From positions 304,333,429-304,397,428 of the forward strand of contig OY821518.1 of NCBI GenBank assembly GCA_963682025.1: a stretch of DNA of 64,000 bases, in the 5' to 3' direction. Shown piece by piece: positions 48,825 to 58,399 of the stretch. Below the pieces are notes generated by a model. The model did no database searches and was not told the DNA's origin. It was given only the letters and a program-made list of their open reading frames with translations. The DNA is from Cordilura impudica. Its lineage: Eukaryota > Arthropoda > Insecta > Diptera > Scathophagidae. The translations under genes were made by a program, and so were the position numbers. The first letter of the stretch is position 1. Each line of letters begins with the position of its first letter.

Positions 48825-49079
48825 TCATTGCGAATTTATAAAATAATTCTTAAATAATTTTTTTCTTTTGGCGGCTGTTGTGATATCCCTCAAGTTGTTT
48901 GGCAATTCATTATATATTGTTGGTAAGATTACTCCTAGTGTTCGATCTCCATAGCTGTTTTTGGTACATTTTAATCTAAATCTACAATCTGAGCGCATTC
49001 GGGTGTTATAGCGATGATTTATTCTCTGTAGAAGTCTGTAGTCATTAAGTTCTGTTAGAACTGTTAGGCGGTATATTTT
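48825..49079 (-). pseudogene. Old LINE ORF2, C-terminal exile
   Basis: An open minus-strand stretch reads YRLTVLTELNDYRLLQRIN, then YGDRTLGVILPTIYNELPNN and KRKKLFKNYF, stop at 48827-48825. It is the C-terminus of a LINE polymerase whose upstream part lies at 54311-55552. The two are separated by the nested DINE-1-like copy and I-type LINE. A T-rich run at about 48704-48720 may be the copy's A-tail. Confidence 0.7.
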
Positions 49080-49080
49080 T

Positions 49081-49539
49081 TATACCCTATACCACTATGT
49101 GGTTTGGGTATAATGACTGCTGTTTGTAACTACCAAAAATATTTGACCTAGATCCATCTTTTATTATACCGATCGAATCAGAATCACTATCTGATTCGAT
49201 TTAACGATGTCCGTCCGTCCGTCCGTCTGTGTGTCCATGTAAAGCTTGTAATCAAACTGCAGGTCGCAAATATGAATATATTTTGCTGAAATTTGGTATA
49301 TAAGCTTTTATCGGCATAGGACGAACGCTATTGAAATTGGTGAGAATCCGTCCATGTTCAGACCTAGCCCCCATACAAATGACCCCTATGAAATCAACAT
49401 AAATTGCCATAAAATCCAAATTGTTTATTACATCCATTAATCAGTAGTCCAAAAATGATCCCTATAGGACAACTCTTAGTCATAGGCCCCATAAATCTAT
49501 CAAAAAACAAAAATATTGCACGGATTCTTTTCAAATTTT
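49081..49539 (+). mobile_element. DINE-1-like element, 5' part of a copy split by a LINE
   Basis: It starts exactly at TATACCCTATACCACTATGT and has the GTCCGTCCGTCCGTCTGTG run, with two small internal deletions. It breaks at TTCAAATTTT and resumes at 54041. Confidence 0.9.
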
Positions 49540-49775
49540 ATTTTATTTATTTATTTATTCAAAAATTTAGTTATTACATAAATGTACATACTAAATATAT
49601 ATTTTTTTATTATTATTAGCTATAGCAGCTAGGCCTTAAGCTAAGCATATAGTAGTTATAGTTATACAATTTTTATTAATATTTACAAAAAAGGTTATTA
49701 TTTGGATTCAATTTTTAATGGTAGTACTTTTAAAGAAGGCCATAATTTATAGTGAAATTAATAAAATAGATTAAT

Positions 49776-52700
49776 TCAAATATGATTATACAATTTAATA
49801 ATTTTTAAATAACTTATAATTTGTTTAATGGAGGTGGCTGAAGGTGAGGATAATAGGGTGAGCGGGTTTGTTCCTGAGAATATTTGATTTCTTTGGTTTA
49901 TAAATTTGGGGCAAACACGAAGAAAGTGTTCTATATTTAGTGGGCTATTGTTGTCACAATCACAAATAGGGGGATCACAACCTGATATGATGTGACTATG
50001 AGTAAGTTTGGTATGACCTAGTCGTAATCTTACAAATATAATTATATCTTTACGATTGATAGTATTGTTGTCGGGCAACCAAGAGTACATGTTATTTTTA
50101 TAAGGGTTAACTGATTTATACCAATTATTTGTATAATTCCAGATGCTGAGATTCTTGTTGTGTATTTGTTCCTTAACAGATTTCCTTATGTCAGAAAAAT
50201 TTATATTAATGGTCATAGTTAAAGGTGATTTGTAGGCTAATTTTGCAGCATAATCAGCGTGTTCGTTCCCTGTGATTAGAGAGTGACCGGGTATCCAAAC
50301 TATGACAATTTTTGGGAAAAGTTTAATCAGTGAGTTTCTAATATTGATTGCATAAAAATTGTTGTTATTAATGTTGGTGATGGCGTGGACTGCAGATAGT
50401 GAATCTGTGCATATAGCAAATTTACCAGATCTCTGACAGAGTTCAGTTGCTTTATATATTGCTATTATTTCGGCAGAAAAGATAGAACTGAATTTAGGAA
50501 GAAGCGAGTTTGAAATTATTTTGTCCTCTAGGGTGACCGCAAAGGATACTGTGCCATTTGATCTAGATCCATCTGTATAAATAAATGTTCTGTCATGATA
50601 CTTGTTGCGAATTTCATGAAATAGAATTCGATATTGGGAGAATGGAGTGTTTTCTTTTTTATATATTGAGAGGGACGAGTCAATAGATTCGGCTTGTAAC
50701 TGCCATGGAGGATGTGTCGAATTGTTTAATTTGGGTATTTGAACTGGAAGATCGAATTCTGAGGAAAAACTAATTGCTTTGTATAGAGCCGATTTAATTT
50801 TAGAAGTATTTTTTAATTTGGTGTAGTTTGCGATAAACTTTTGTAACGGAGTATCCTGACAGAGTACAATTGATTTTAAGACTTTCTTTGATTCAAGTTG
50901 GCATAAAAGATTTATATCTAAAGTATTGGTTTCTACCATTATGTTATTAATTGGAGTGGTTCGAGGTGCACCAAGTACACATCGAGTGGCTGTGTTTATA
51001 ACTGTGTTAATTTTTTTCAAAGATGTTTTGGATGCATTACCATATAGAAACAGTCCATACCTGATTTTCGATATAATCAAGGATTGTATTATATTCAAGA
51101 GGATATTTGAGTTAGGATTAAATTTGGAATATGATAAGCATTTTATGATGTTAACTCGATTTACTAAAGCTTGGGTTAGATATTCGATGTGGGTATTCCA
51201 TTTGAGAGTTTTATTGAAAAATATGCCCAATATTTTTAATGCATTAGTTTCTGTGAGTTGAATGTTGCCTGAAATCATGTTACATGTGCAATTGTGTTTT
51301 CTACAGATATGCATATATTGACATTTTGTACTAGATAGTACGGCACCTGATTCTTCGCACCATTTCAGAATATCATCGATTATGTTACTAATATTAGTAG
51401 TAGGGTTTTTTTCCTTAGTTGATTTTATTATTATATTGAAATCATCAGCATAAGCACAAAAGTTGACACTTTTATGTATAGAGATGATATCGCAAAGTCT
51501 ATTGTAGGCTACAAGGAAAAGAATTACGGACAATGGTGATCCTTGTGGGACTCCATTATATAGGTTAAACGTTTGTGAATATTTTTTTCCTAGGCGGACG
51601 ATAAATTTTCTGTTGGTCATGAAATTTACTATATAATTTATGATTTTAGGTCCAAAGTTCCATGAAATTAGTTGGTCTACAACTGTATGGATTCCTATTT
51701 TGTCATATGCTTTCTCAAAGTCAAGTGAAACTATCGTAAGGTGATTTTTTGAAGTTAAACTTCTAGCAGCCAAATGCTCAATAAACAGTAGAGTGTCCAT
51801 TGTACCTTTTCCTTTTCTGAATCCCATCTGATTGATGTTAAGGAGTTTATTGGAATTGATAAACCACCAAATTCGATTAGCAATAATTTTATCTAAAATT
51901 TTTCCAACACACGAATTGAGAGATATTGGCCTGTAAGATGTTGTTTTAGTCTGGTCACTGTTAGCTTTTAGGATGGGAATTACTAGGCTGGTTTTAAATT
52001 GCTGAGGAATATGTGTCTTTAGAATGTTATTGAAGAGGTTTAAAATTCTATTTTTAATAATGTTTGGAGAGTTTTTTATCATATTGTATGATATTCTGTC
52101 TAGGCCAGGAGATTTACCTTTGAGTCTATGCAAAGTGGAAAGTAATTCAATGTTGTTAATGTCTTGTTCAATAAGTTTTGCCTTATTGTTGGGATTAATA
52201 TTTACGAAGCGGTTTTTGAAATTTTCTTTGTTTTCTTGGAATTTAGCTGGGAATTTTTGATCAGATGAATTGACAGACCAAAAATGGCCTAATTCATTTG
52301 CAATATCAACATGATCAGTTAGAACGTTAAAAGGAGAGTTATCGCTTTGTATGGCATGAATATTATACGAGGTTTTATAGCCACAAAACCTTCTGATGTT
52401 GTTCCATATTTTCTTAGGGGGCGTATTCGGATTAATTTCAGAGGTAAAATTATATAATGATTTACGTTTAGAAGCTTTTATCTCTTTTTTAAGTAGAGCG
52501 TTTGCTCTTTTATATCTAATCATATTTTCGTTATTAATATACGTTCTAAATATATACCATAACTTTTTCTTTTCGGTTTTCAAATTTTCAAGGTGTTGGT
52601 TCCACCATGGAACTGGGGTGCGTGCACTAGGTTTTGATTGTGGAATGGATTCATTCGCTGATTGGATTATAATTTTTTTAATATTAGCTGCTTCCTTATT

Positions 52701-53468
52701 AATGTTTGTGTTAATCGTTCTAGTTGTTTCATAGGTGATGCATTTACTAGTGTAAAGATCCCAGTTGGCTGCGTCAGTTTTAAAACGGGGTTTGATAAGC
52801 TGGTAGTTTTCAGAGTTTTCATGAAATAGGGAAACAATAATGGGGAAATGGTCACTTCCCCATAAATCTTGTTCAATAGCCCATCTGGAATGGATATGAA
52901 GTTCAGGTGAACAGAAAGTCAAGTCAATGTGCGTAAGGGTTTTTAAAGTCGAAAAATGTGTAGGGGATTTATCATTTAATAATATGAAGTTGGAGTTGTT
53001 TATAAATTTTTCCAAAATTTTACCTCTTTTATTGTTCTTATTCGACCCCCAATTTTGATGCCAGCTATTGAAATCACCAGTTATAAGTGTAGGTATATTG
53101 AAGTTGCCAAGAACATTTTGTAGATTGTTGTAATTGAATTGCGCATTCGGTGAGATATAGGTCGAAATAATATTGAATTTTATTCTCGATTGGATTTCTA
53201 AGCATATTGCTTCAAAGTCATTGTTCATTTGTATAATTTTGTGTTGTATGGAATTATGGACTAGGAGGGATACACCACCATATGAGTTGGAGTTGTTGTA
53301 ATTATAAATGGAGAAGTTGTTAGGTACGGGAATATTATTGATATTAGTAATATGTGATTCCTGTATTGAAATTAATTTTATATTATACTTATTGATAAGT
53401 AATTGTAATTCGTTGTAATTAATAATATAGCCTCTTATATTCCATTGTAAAATGTTTAAGCATATCAT
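49776..53468 (-). CDS. LINE ORF2: endonuclease, reverse transcriptase, RNase H
   Basis: This 1,230-aa protein nicks target DNA and copies the element RNA in place. Domains in order: AP-type endonuclease from residue 1 (LQWNIRGY; GDFNSWH at 131-137; SDHFP at 205-209). Reverse transcriptase follows (SYRPISLNSC; DFEKAYD; GVPQGSP; catalytic YADD at 673-676). RNase H comes next (TDGS with D966; SAEIIAIYKA; TDSLSAVHA; HADYAAKLA) at about 960-1095. A Cys-His motif (CDPPICDC...EHFLRVCP) lies near 1163-1190. The combination of endonuclease, RT and RNase H points to the I group of LINEs. The full reading frame without stops marks a recent insertion. The ATG at 53468 lies 115 bp after the ORF1 stop and gives the standard endonuclease start. 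Antisense open frames inside it are shadows. Confidence 0.95.
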   Translation of the reverse strand: MICLNILQWNIRGYIINYNELQLLINKYNIKLISIQESHITNINNIPVPNNFSIYNYNNSNSYGGVSLLVHNSIQHKIIQMNNDFEAICLEIQSRIKFNIISTYISPNAQFNYNNLQNVLGNFNIPTLITGDFNSWHQNWGSNKNNKRGKILEKFINNSNFILLNDKSPTHFSTLKTLTHIDLTFCSPELHIHSRWAIEQDLWGSDHFPIIVSLFHENSENYQLIKPRFKTDAANWDLYTSKCITYETTRTINTNINKEAANIKKIIIQSANESIPQSKPSARTPVPWWNQHLENLKTEKKKLWYIFRTYINNENMIRYKRANALLKKEIKASKRKSLYNFTSEINPNTPPKKIWNNIRRFCGYKTSYNIHAIQSDNSPFNVLTDHVDIANELGHFWSVNSSDQKFPAKFQENKENFKNRFVNINPNNKAKLIEQDINNIELLSTLHRLKGKSPGLDRISYNMIKNSPNIIKNRILNLFNNILKTHIPQQFKTSLVIPILKANSDQTKTTSYRPISLNSCVGKILDKIIANRIWWFINSNKLLNINQMGFRKGKGTMDTLLFIEHLAARSLTSKNHLTIVSLDFEKAYDKIGIHTVVDQLISWNFGPKIINYIVNFMTNRKFIVRLGKKYSQTFNLYNGVPQGSPLSVILFLVAYNRLCDIISIHKSVNFCAYADDFNIIIKSTKEKNPTTNISNIIDDILKWCEESGAVLSSTKCQYMHICRKHNCTCNMISGNIQLTETNALKILGIFFNKTLKWNTHIEYLTQALVNRVNIIKCLSYSKFNPNSNILLNIIQSLIISKIRYGLFLYGNASKTSLKKINTVINTATRCVLGAPRTTPINNIMVETNTLDINLLCQLESKKVLKSIVLCQDTPLQKFIANYTKLKNTSKIKSALYKAISFSSEFDLPVQIPKLNNSTHPPWQLQAESIDSSLSIYKKENTPFSQYRILFHEIRNKYHDRTFIYTDGSRSNGTVSFAVTLEDKIISNSLLPKFSSIFSAEIIAIYKATELCQRSGKFAICTDSLSAVHAITNINNNNFYAINIRNSLIKLFPKIVIVWIPGHSLITGNEHADYAAKLAYKSPLTMTININFSDIRKSVKEQIHNKNLSIWNYTNNWYKSVNPYKNNMYSWLPDNNTINRKDIIIFVRLRLGHTKLTHSHIISGCDPPICDCDNNSPLNIEHFLRVCPKFINQRNQIFSGTNPLTLLSSPSATSIKQIISYLKIIKLYNHI

Positions 53469-53583
53469 TGTAACTAAATAAAAAAATTAAAAAATAAATA
53501 AAATGAAAAAGAAAAAAAAAATATATATATAATATAATAATAATGATTGTTAGAGTTTATTCGTGCCATAGTTTAATAAATTA

Positions 53584-54040
53584 TTATTCGTTGTCAATTG
53601 AAAGGCCAGATGTCGATTCCGATGTTTCACTGTCTTCATTGTTCACTTTAGTTTTGGGTTGTTTTGGTTTATTTTGAATTTTTTTAATATTTTTCCTTTT
53701 CATTGCTTGTATCGCTCTGTTTGAAGTATTTTTTGGTAGAATGGTTATTGTTTTTTTTTTTTTGGTGTGAGCGTAGTGGTTTCAGTATTGTGATTTGTAA
53801 GTGTTTCATTATCATTGTAGTCCACTAGTTCTCTTTCGGTGTTATTAAGGTTAACTGAGATGTTGGTGTTATTTGTGCAAGACATATGTTTATTTGAGGT
53901 TGCTGTTTTTGTTACTGAAGAGAAAGATGCTTGTCCACATTGGTGACGTTGTTTGTAAGTTTCTACAGCTTTCTTTCTGTCTACTTTTTCTAAAGTTACA
54001 ATTGCCTGTATTTCTTTTTCTCTTAAGAATACCGGACAGG
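53584..54040 (-). pseudogene. LINE ORF1 C-terminal part, one frameshift
   Basis: The piece begins at the truncation point with CPVFLREKEIQAIVTLEKVD and RKKAVETYKQRH, a conserved end of the ORF1 (gag-like, RNA-binding) protein of insect LINEs. A Ser/Thr/Asn-rich tail follows. At an A13 run (about 53749-53761) the frame is lost. One shift later it continues (TILPKNTSNRAIQAMKRKN) to a stop at 53586-53584. The homopolymer suggests either slippage or an assembly error. CCHC knuckles would lie upstream and are missing. Confidence 0.75.
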
Positions 54041-54310
54041 TTTTGTTTGTATATATTTTTGCAAAATGCAAGAGACTTTACCAAACATGGTCAAGATCGG
54101 TCCATTTTTGGGCCTAGTCCCCATATGGATATAGCATCCGATATGAACTTTTTCATATCTGCAGCCAAAAAAATTAATAAAAATCCCACTGAAATTAGGT
54201 TTATGCTTATTTTCTATATCCAGTTAGTTGGGCCTGAGAGATAGGGTCTCTAAACGCATAATATGGGGTATCGTATAGTCGGTCTAGACCGACTATAATT
54301 TTCTTACTTC
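54041..54310 (+). mobile_element. DINE-1-like element, 3' part of the split copy
   Basis: It resumes with TTTTGTTTGTATATATTTTT and ends with the perfect hairpin AGTCGGTCTAGACCGACT and TATAATTTTCTTACTTC. The terminal G is changed to C. Confidence 0.9.
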
Positions 54311-55552
54311 TTTTACATTAAGTATTTGCAGTTCACGTGGTAGATTTTTTGAATGGTTGTTGCTTGTGTTGTGGCTTCTTCTGCGTGATATATTTCTGTT
54401 TATTGAATTGTTGTTGGTGATTTCAACTGATATGTTGTTGTTTTGCGTATTGTCAATTAATAATTGTGGATTGTTGTAGTAGATTGTTGTTTTTATGTTA
54501 TTGCTAGCTTCACTTGTATTATTGTTGAAGATGCTAGGAATAATATTGTTAGTATAATTTGATGATGTATTGTTAATTTGAGTGTTGATATTTGTTTGTA
54601 TGTTGTTGCTATCATTGTTACTGAGGCTGCTGTTGTTATAATTGTAAATAAAAATATTGTTATTGGTTGTGCGATTGAAATTTGTTTAGGTATTTCTTAT
54701 ATCAAAAGGTGTGTTGTCGCTAATGTTGCTATTATAGTTGTTTAGAGCGTTGTTGTAATTATATTCGATGCTGTTGTAATTTGTGTGCTGTTTATTTATC
54801 CATAGTATTTTAAAGGACACGGTTTTGCATTTGTTGAAGTCTTTTACAATGTGAGGAGTTTCCCCATGCAGATACGCCAAGCCATATGTATGATTTCGCC
54901 CACGCAAAGTATGCCTGGCGAAGTTCACAGTCTGTTGTGGAATAGCTAAGGTGTATAGTGAAAAGGGGCTGCTTTGCGTAACTTTTTTTGTATTTCGTTA
55001 ACATGTATTATCCACTTAAATGTGTCATCTACATATACCCCTAATTTTTCATAACGATTTACAAGTTCAATCGTGGTATTACAGGTATCGTTTGCTTAAT
55101 TTGTTTTGTAGTGGATGCACTTCGAATCATGGTATTTTAATTTGATGATTAATTTACTCATGTTTGGTTGTCTGATATGCATAATTTTTGTCTTGGAAGC
55201 GTTTATGACTAACCCATTATCATGGCACCATTGGTATATACTATATGCCATATAGTGTCAAATTGTTTTTGCATTGTTTTAGTTGCAATTTCAATGTTTT
55301 TGTTTGTAATAATGATTGCTGTATCATCAGCATATGCATAGGTGTAGCAGTCGTTTAATATATTTAACATATCATTTACGTAGATAGGATATAACAGCGG
55401 GCCGAGCTTAGATCCCTGTGGAACTCCTTGTTGTGTTTCGATTTCTTCACTGATTTGGTCATTGATTTTGACCCTGTACTTCTTGAGGTTAAGATAGTCA
55501 TTGAACCATGAAAGCACATGTCCTCTTATGCCATTTCTTTCTAGAATTTTTA
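54311..55552 (-). pseudogene. Old LINE ORF2, reverse transcriptase part
   Basis: A minus frame from about 55552 reads ILERNGIRGHVLSWFNDYLN, then QQGVPQGSKLGPLLYPIYVN and the catalytic YAYADDTAII, until about 55209. Shifted continuations give YEKLGVYVDDTFKWIIHVNE and AYFAWAKSYIWLGVSAWG. A long Asn-rich stretch (54330-54790, many AAC/AAT codons) precedes LPRELQILNVK, after which the DINE-1-like copy interrupts. The C-terminus is at 48825-49079. It is truncated at the 5' end and broken by shifts. Confidence 0.8.
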
Positions 55553-55929
55553 ATCATTTTAAATTAAATGGATATTATTCGAATGGCTGTTGTGAATTTC
55601 AAATTCAAGTCAAGAAATTTAAATAGAAACTAATATATTAATAATATTTGAATTATACCATTATTCAACTGTTTTACAGACTTTTTTAAATTTGTTCGTT
55701 TTGGTTTGTGGACGGTGTAAGTTGCACAACCTAAATATTTATCATGCGAGAGTCTTGGCTAAACAAGGCGGGATCATTCCAGTGGGCATGGCTCATGCCA
55801 TACAAAGTAAAATATATGATAGTGAGAACCTTGTGTGAGTTTTTAAGTTCTATTTGCGAGTATTGAAGTCAAATATTACAGGGATCCTGTTAATGGGCAT
55901 GATGCTTCTCACACAAAGTGAATATATAA

Positions 55930-56445
55930 AATATCTCTATGTATCCCAAATATTACATCTAGAAAAATTCACTGTTGGGTATGGTTTACACGTTGTGGCA
56001 TCATCGGACCTTATTTCTGCAAAAATTAAACCGTAGTTCGCGCTATGGTCAATGGTGATCCCCGAAAATATGGATGACATTGATACGGGTGCTACGTGCC
56101 ATACGGCAACCACAACCATCGACTTATTGAAATAAAAATTTGGCGATAAGTTGATTTCGAGAAATGGAGCAGCGAATTCGCCTCCAAGGTCGTGCAATTT
56201 GACACCTCTCGATTATTTCTTGTGATGCTACGTGAAGTCACTGATTTATGCTGATAAACAAGCAACAACTGATGCTTTGGAGGCCAAAAATGGTTCATGT
56301 TTTGATATACGGCAAGCAATGCTCAAAAAAGATACCCAAAATTAGACGTCCAGAATGTGCTTCGCCAAGAACAGCCGCGGTGGTCTTGTGCCCGAAATCA
56401 TTTTCAAATGTTAATGTTATGTATGGATCTTTCGAATAAACACAT
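55930..56445 (+). pseudogene. Mariner-type transposase remnant
   Basis: Shifted frames read KFTVGYGLHVVASSDLISAK, DTGATCHTATTTIDLLK, KFGDKLISRNGAANSPPRSC, NLTPLDYFL, YVKSLIYADKQATTDALE and GGLVPEIIFKC. These match the C-terminal two thirds of a mariner-family DDD transposase, with TPLDYF holding the third catalytic aspartate. Stops interrupt it at several points, and an AATAAA lies just after (56437). No TIR pair was identified. Confidence 0.8.
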
Positions 56446-56589
56446 TTTTTTGTAAAAACTAAATTTTCTGTGCTATATTTTTACAATTTCAATAAGAAAC
56501 TGCAATTGGGAAAATTATATTTTACTTGCTGACAGTACAAATGTTGTTTTGCCATATAACGTATTTCTAATGAATATTTTTGTTGTTAA

Positions 56590-57960
56590 TTATGATGTAT
56601 GTTTTTACCATGTATGGGCGGTGCCACTCCCACTGGTTTGATCCCGCGCATTTTTCACATAACTTCTCTCACACATCATTCGTGCACTCACACCTAGTTT
56701 CAATACTGTCGGGTTTATAGTATTCCAGATATTTTGTTTGGTATGAAAGGTGTCACGGCCACTAAACCGATCCCACCCATTTTTGGCACGACTACTTCAT
56801 TAACAACCAAGGTTCAGAAAATACACACATGAAACACACAATGTTCTGTTCAAAAGCAGTCAACGCATATCTTTATTTTCATATCAATTATGTGCGTTTC
56901 TAAATTTTCTACGGTGCCCAACACAACCATGACTGTGTTCGTTTTAATATTTCGTTATTTACACAAACATTTTTGTATCACGTACTTTTTGTTTCAATCA
57001 CACATAAAGCACACATTTTTGAGTGTTGCTTTATTTGAAGTTCATGTTCAGGTACGTGTACTGAAAAAAAAAAAAAAACAGAACATATACAATAAACAGG
57101 TTCGAGTTCAGTTATATTTTAAGTCGTGTTGTGGCTCGTGTAGTAAGAAAAAACAGAACATGTACAATAAACAGGTTCGAGTTCAGTTATATTTTAAGTC
57201 GTGTTTTAAGTCGTGTTTAGGTTGTGTTGGGCACCGAAGAAAATTTAAAAACAAACATAATTGATATAAAAATAAAAATATGTGTGTGTTGGTCTAAGTT
57301 ATGTTTGTTTACATATATGTACGAGTTTTTTATTCAGTGTGTGTTTTTTTCTGAACTCTGTTAACAACCAATTGACGTGCAGAAAGTTTCAAGCCACCAT
57401 AGTACTCTAGATATATGATGAATGTATTTACAATGTATGGGAGGTGCCACGTCCACTGGTTTGATCTCGCCCATTTTTCACATAACTTCTCGCACTCATC
57501 ATTCCTGCACTCACACCAAGTTTCAATACTGTCGAGTTTACAGTACTCCAGATATTTTTTTTGGTATGACAGGTGCCAATTCCATCCATTTTTGGCAGGA
57601 CTTCTTACATTACCAAAACAGTGACGTCCAGAAAGTTTCAAGATTTTGGTCATCATATTACTCTCGATATAGGATCATTTGTATTTACCATGTATGGGAG
57701 GTGCCACGCCCACTCGTTGGATGACGTCCATTTTTAGCCCGACTTCTCACATTACTAACTTATGTATTCCCGCAATTTCAGGAATCTTGCTATTATAGAG
57801 CTCCAGATATATGATGTTAAAAAATGTTTATGTATAGGAGGTGCCACGCCTACTTCATATATTTAAAAAAAATATAGTCTATTTTACTTTCCCGATACAA
57901 ACTTACACAGTGTGAACATTTCAAGAAGATTGTACTATGGTTTAGCCACCTATTAATGTC
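56590..57960 (-). mobile_element. Diverged Helitron-derived repeat array
   Basis: Units with GTATGGGAGGTGCCACG, CCCACTGGTTTGATC, CATTTTTCACATAACTTCT and AGTACTCCAGATAT repeat four or five times with more divergence than in the other arrays. The hAT-like element at 56808-57360 splits one unit. No CTAG end or helicase fragment was found here. Confidence 0.65.
56808..57360. mobile_element. hAT-like palindromic element, second copy with internal deletion
   Basis: The 553-bp copy has the same ends as 17988-18805 (CAAGGTTCAGAAAA and, inverted, CAGAGTTCAGAAAA). It has a perfect 8-bp duplication TTAACAAC at 56800-56807 and 57361-57368. The left arm is complete, while the right arm keeps only about 150 bp, so the palindrome is lost. 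Confidence 0.85.
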
Positions 57961-57992
57961 AAACCCACAAATTTACATTTATGTATATATAT

Positions 57993-58395
57993 CTGTGGTC
58001 ACAAGCATTAACCGCCTAAGTCGAAAATCATGCTTTCGAGAAAAATAACTTTTTATATAAATGTAGCGCGGCTTCATTATGATCAGTATATTTTTAATAA
58101 TAACTTTTTAAAAAACATGGTTCACTTAAAAATAAAGTTTTTTAGTACAACATGATTGCATACATAACTCAAATCGTCGAAAGTCATGCTTTCGAGAAAA
58201 ATAACGGTTTATATAAATGTAATGGGGCTTCATTACGACTTAGGTCAGTATGTTTCTATTAATAACTTTTTCATAACCAGTGTTATAGAAATGGGTATTT
58301 CACGTAAATATAAAGCGTTGTTTGAAGAATATGACAGAATACATAACTCAAATCGTTCTTAAGTCGACTTAGGCGGTTATCGCTTATGACCACAG
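57993..58395. mobile_element. MITE with CTGTGGTCA ends and ATAT duplication
   Basis: Inverted ends of about 31 bp (CTGTGGTCACAAGCATTAAC and, inverted, CTGTGGTCATAAGCGATAAC, then CGCCTAAGTCGA). ATAT flanks both sides (57989-57992, 58396-58399). Inside is a tandem block of about 180 bp with TCATGCTTTCGAGAAAAATA twice. It is noncoding. Confidence 0.75.
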
Positions 58396-58399
58396 ATAT

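Larger units (their letters stand above)
49540..54040 (-). mobile_element. I-type LINE, near full length, young
   Basis: The 4.5-kb insertion has TTTT on both sides (49536-49539, 54041-54044) where intact DINE-1-like copies have one TTTT. It ends in an (ATAAA)n tail at 49541-49560. It carries the end of ORF1, an intact ORF2 and a 3' UTR of about 215 bp. The 5' end is truncated within ORF1, so this copy cannot be autonomous as seen. Confidence 0.9.

Noticed and set aside
50926..51261. Plus-strand open frames inside 49.8-53.5 kb (also 52024, 52396)
   Set aside because: Antisense shadows of the intact LINE ORF2.
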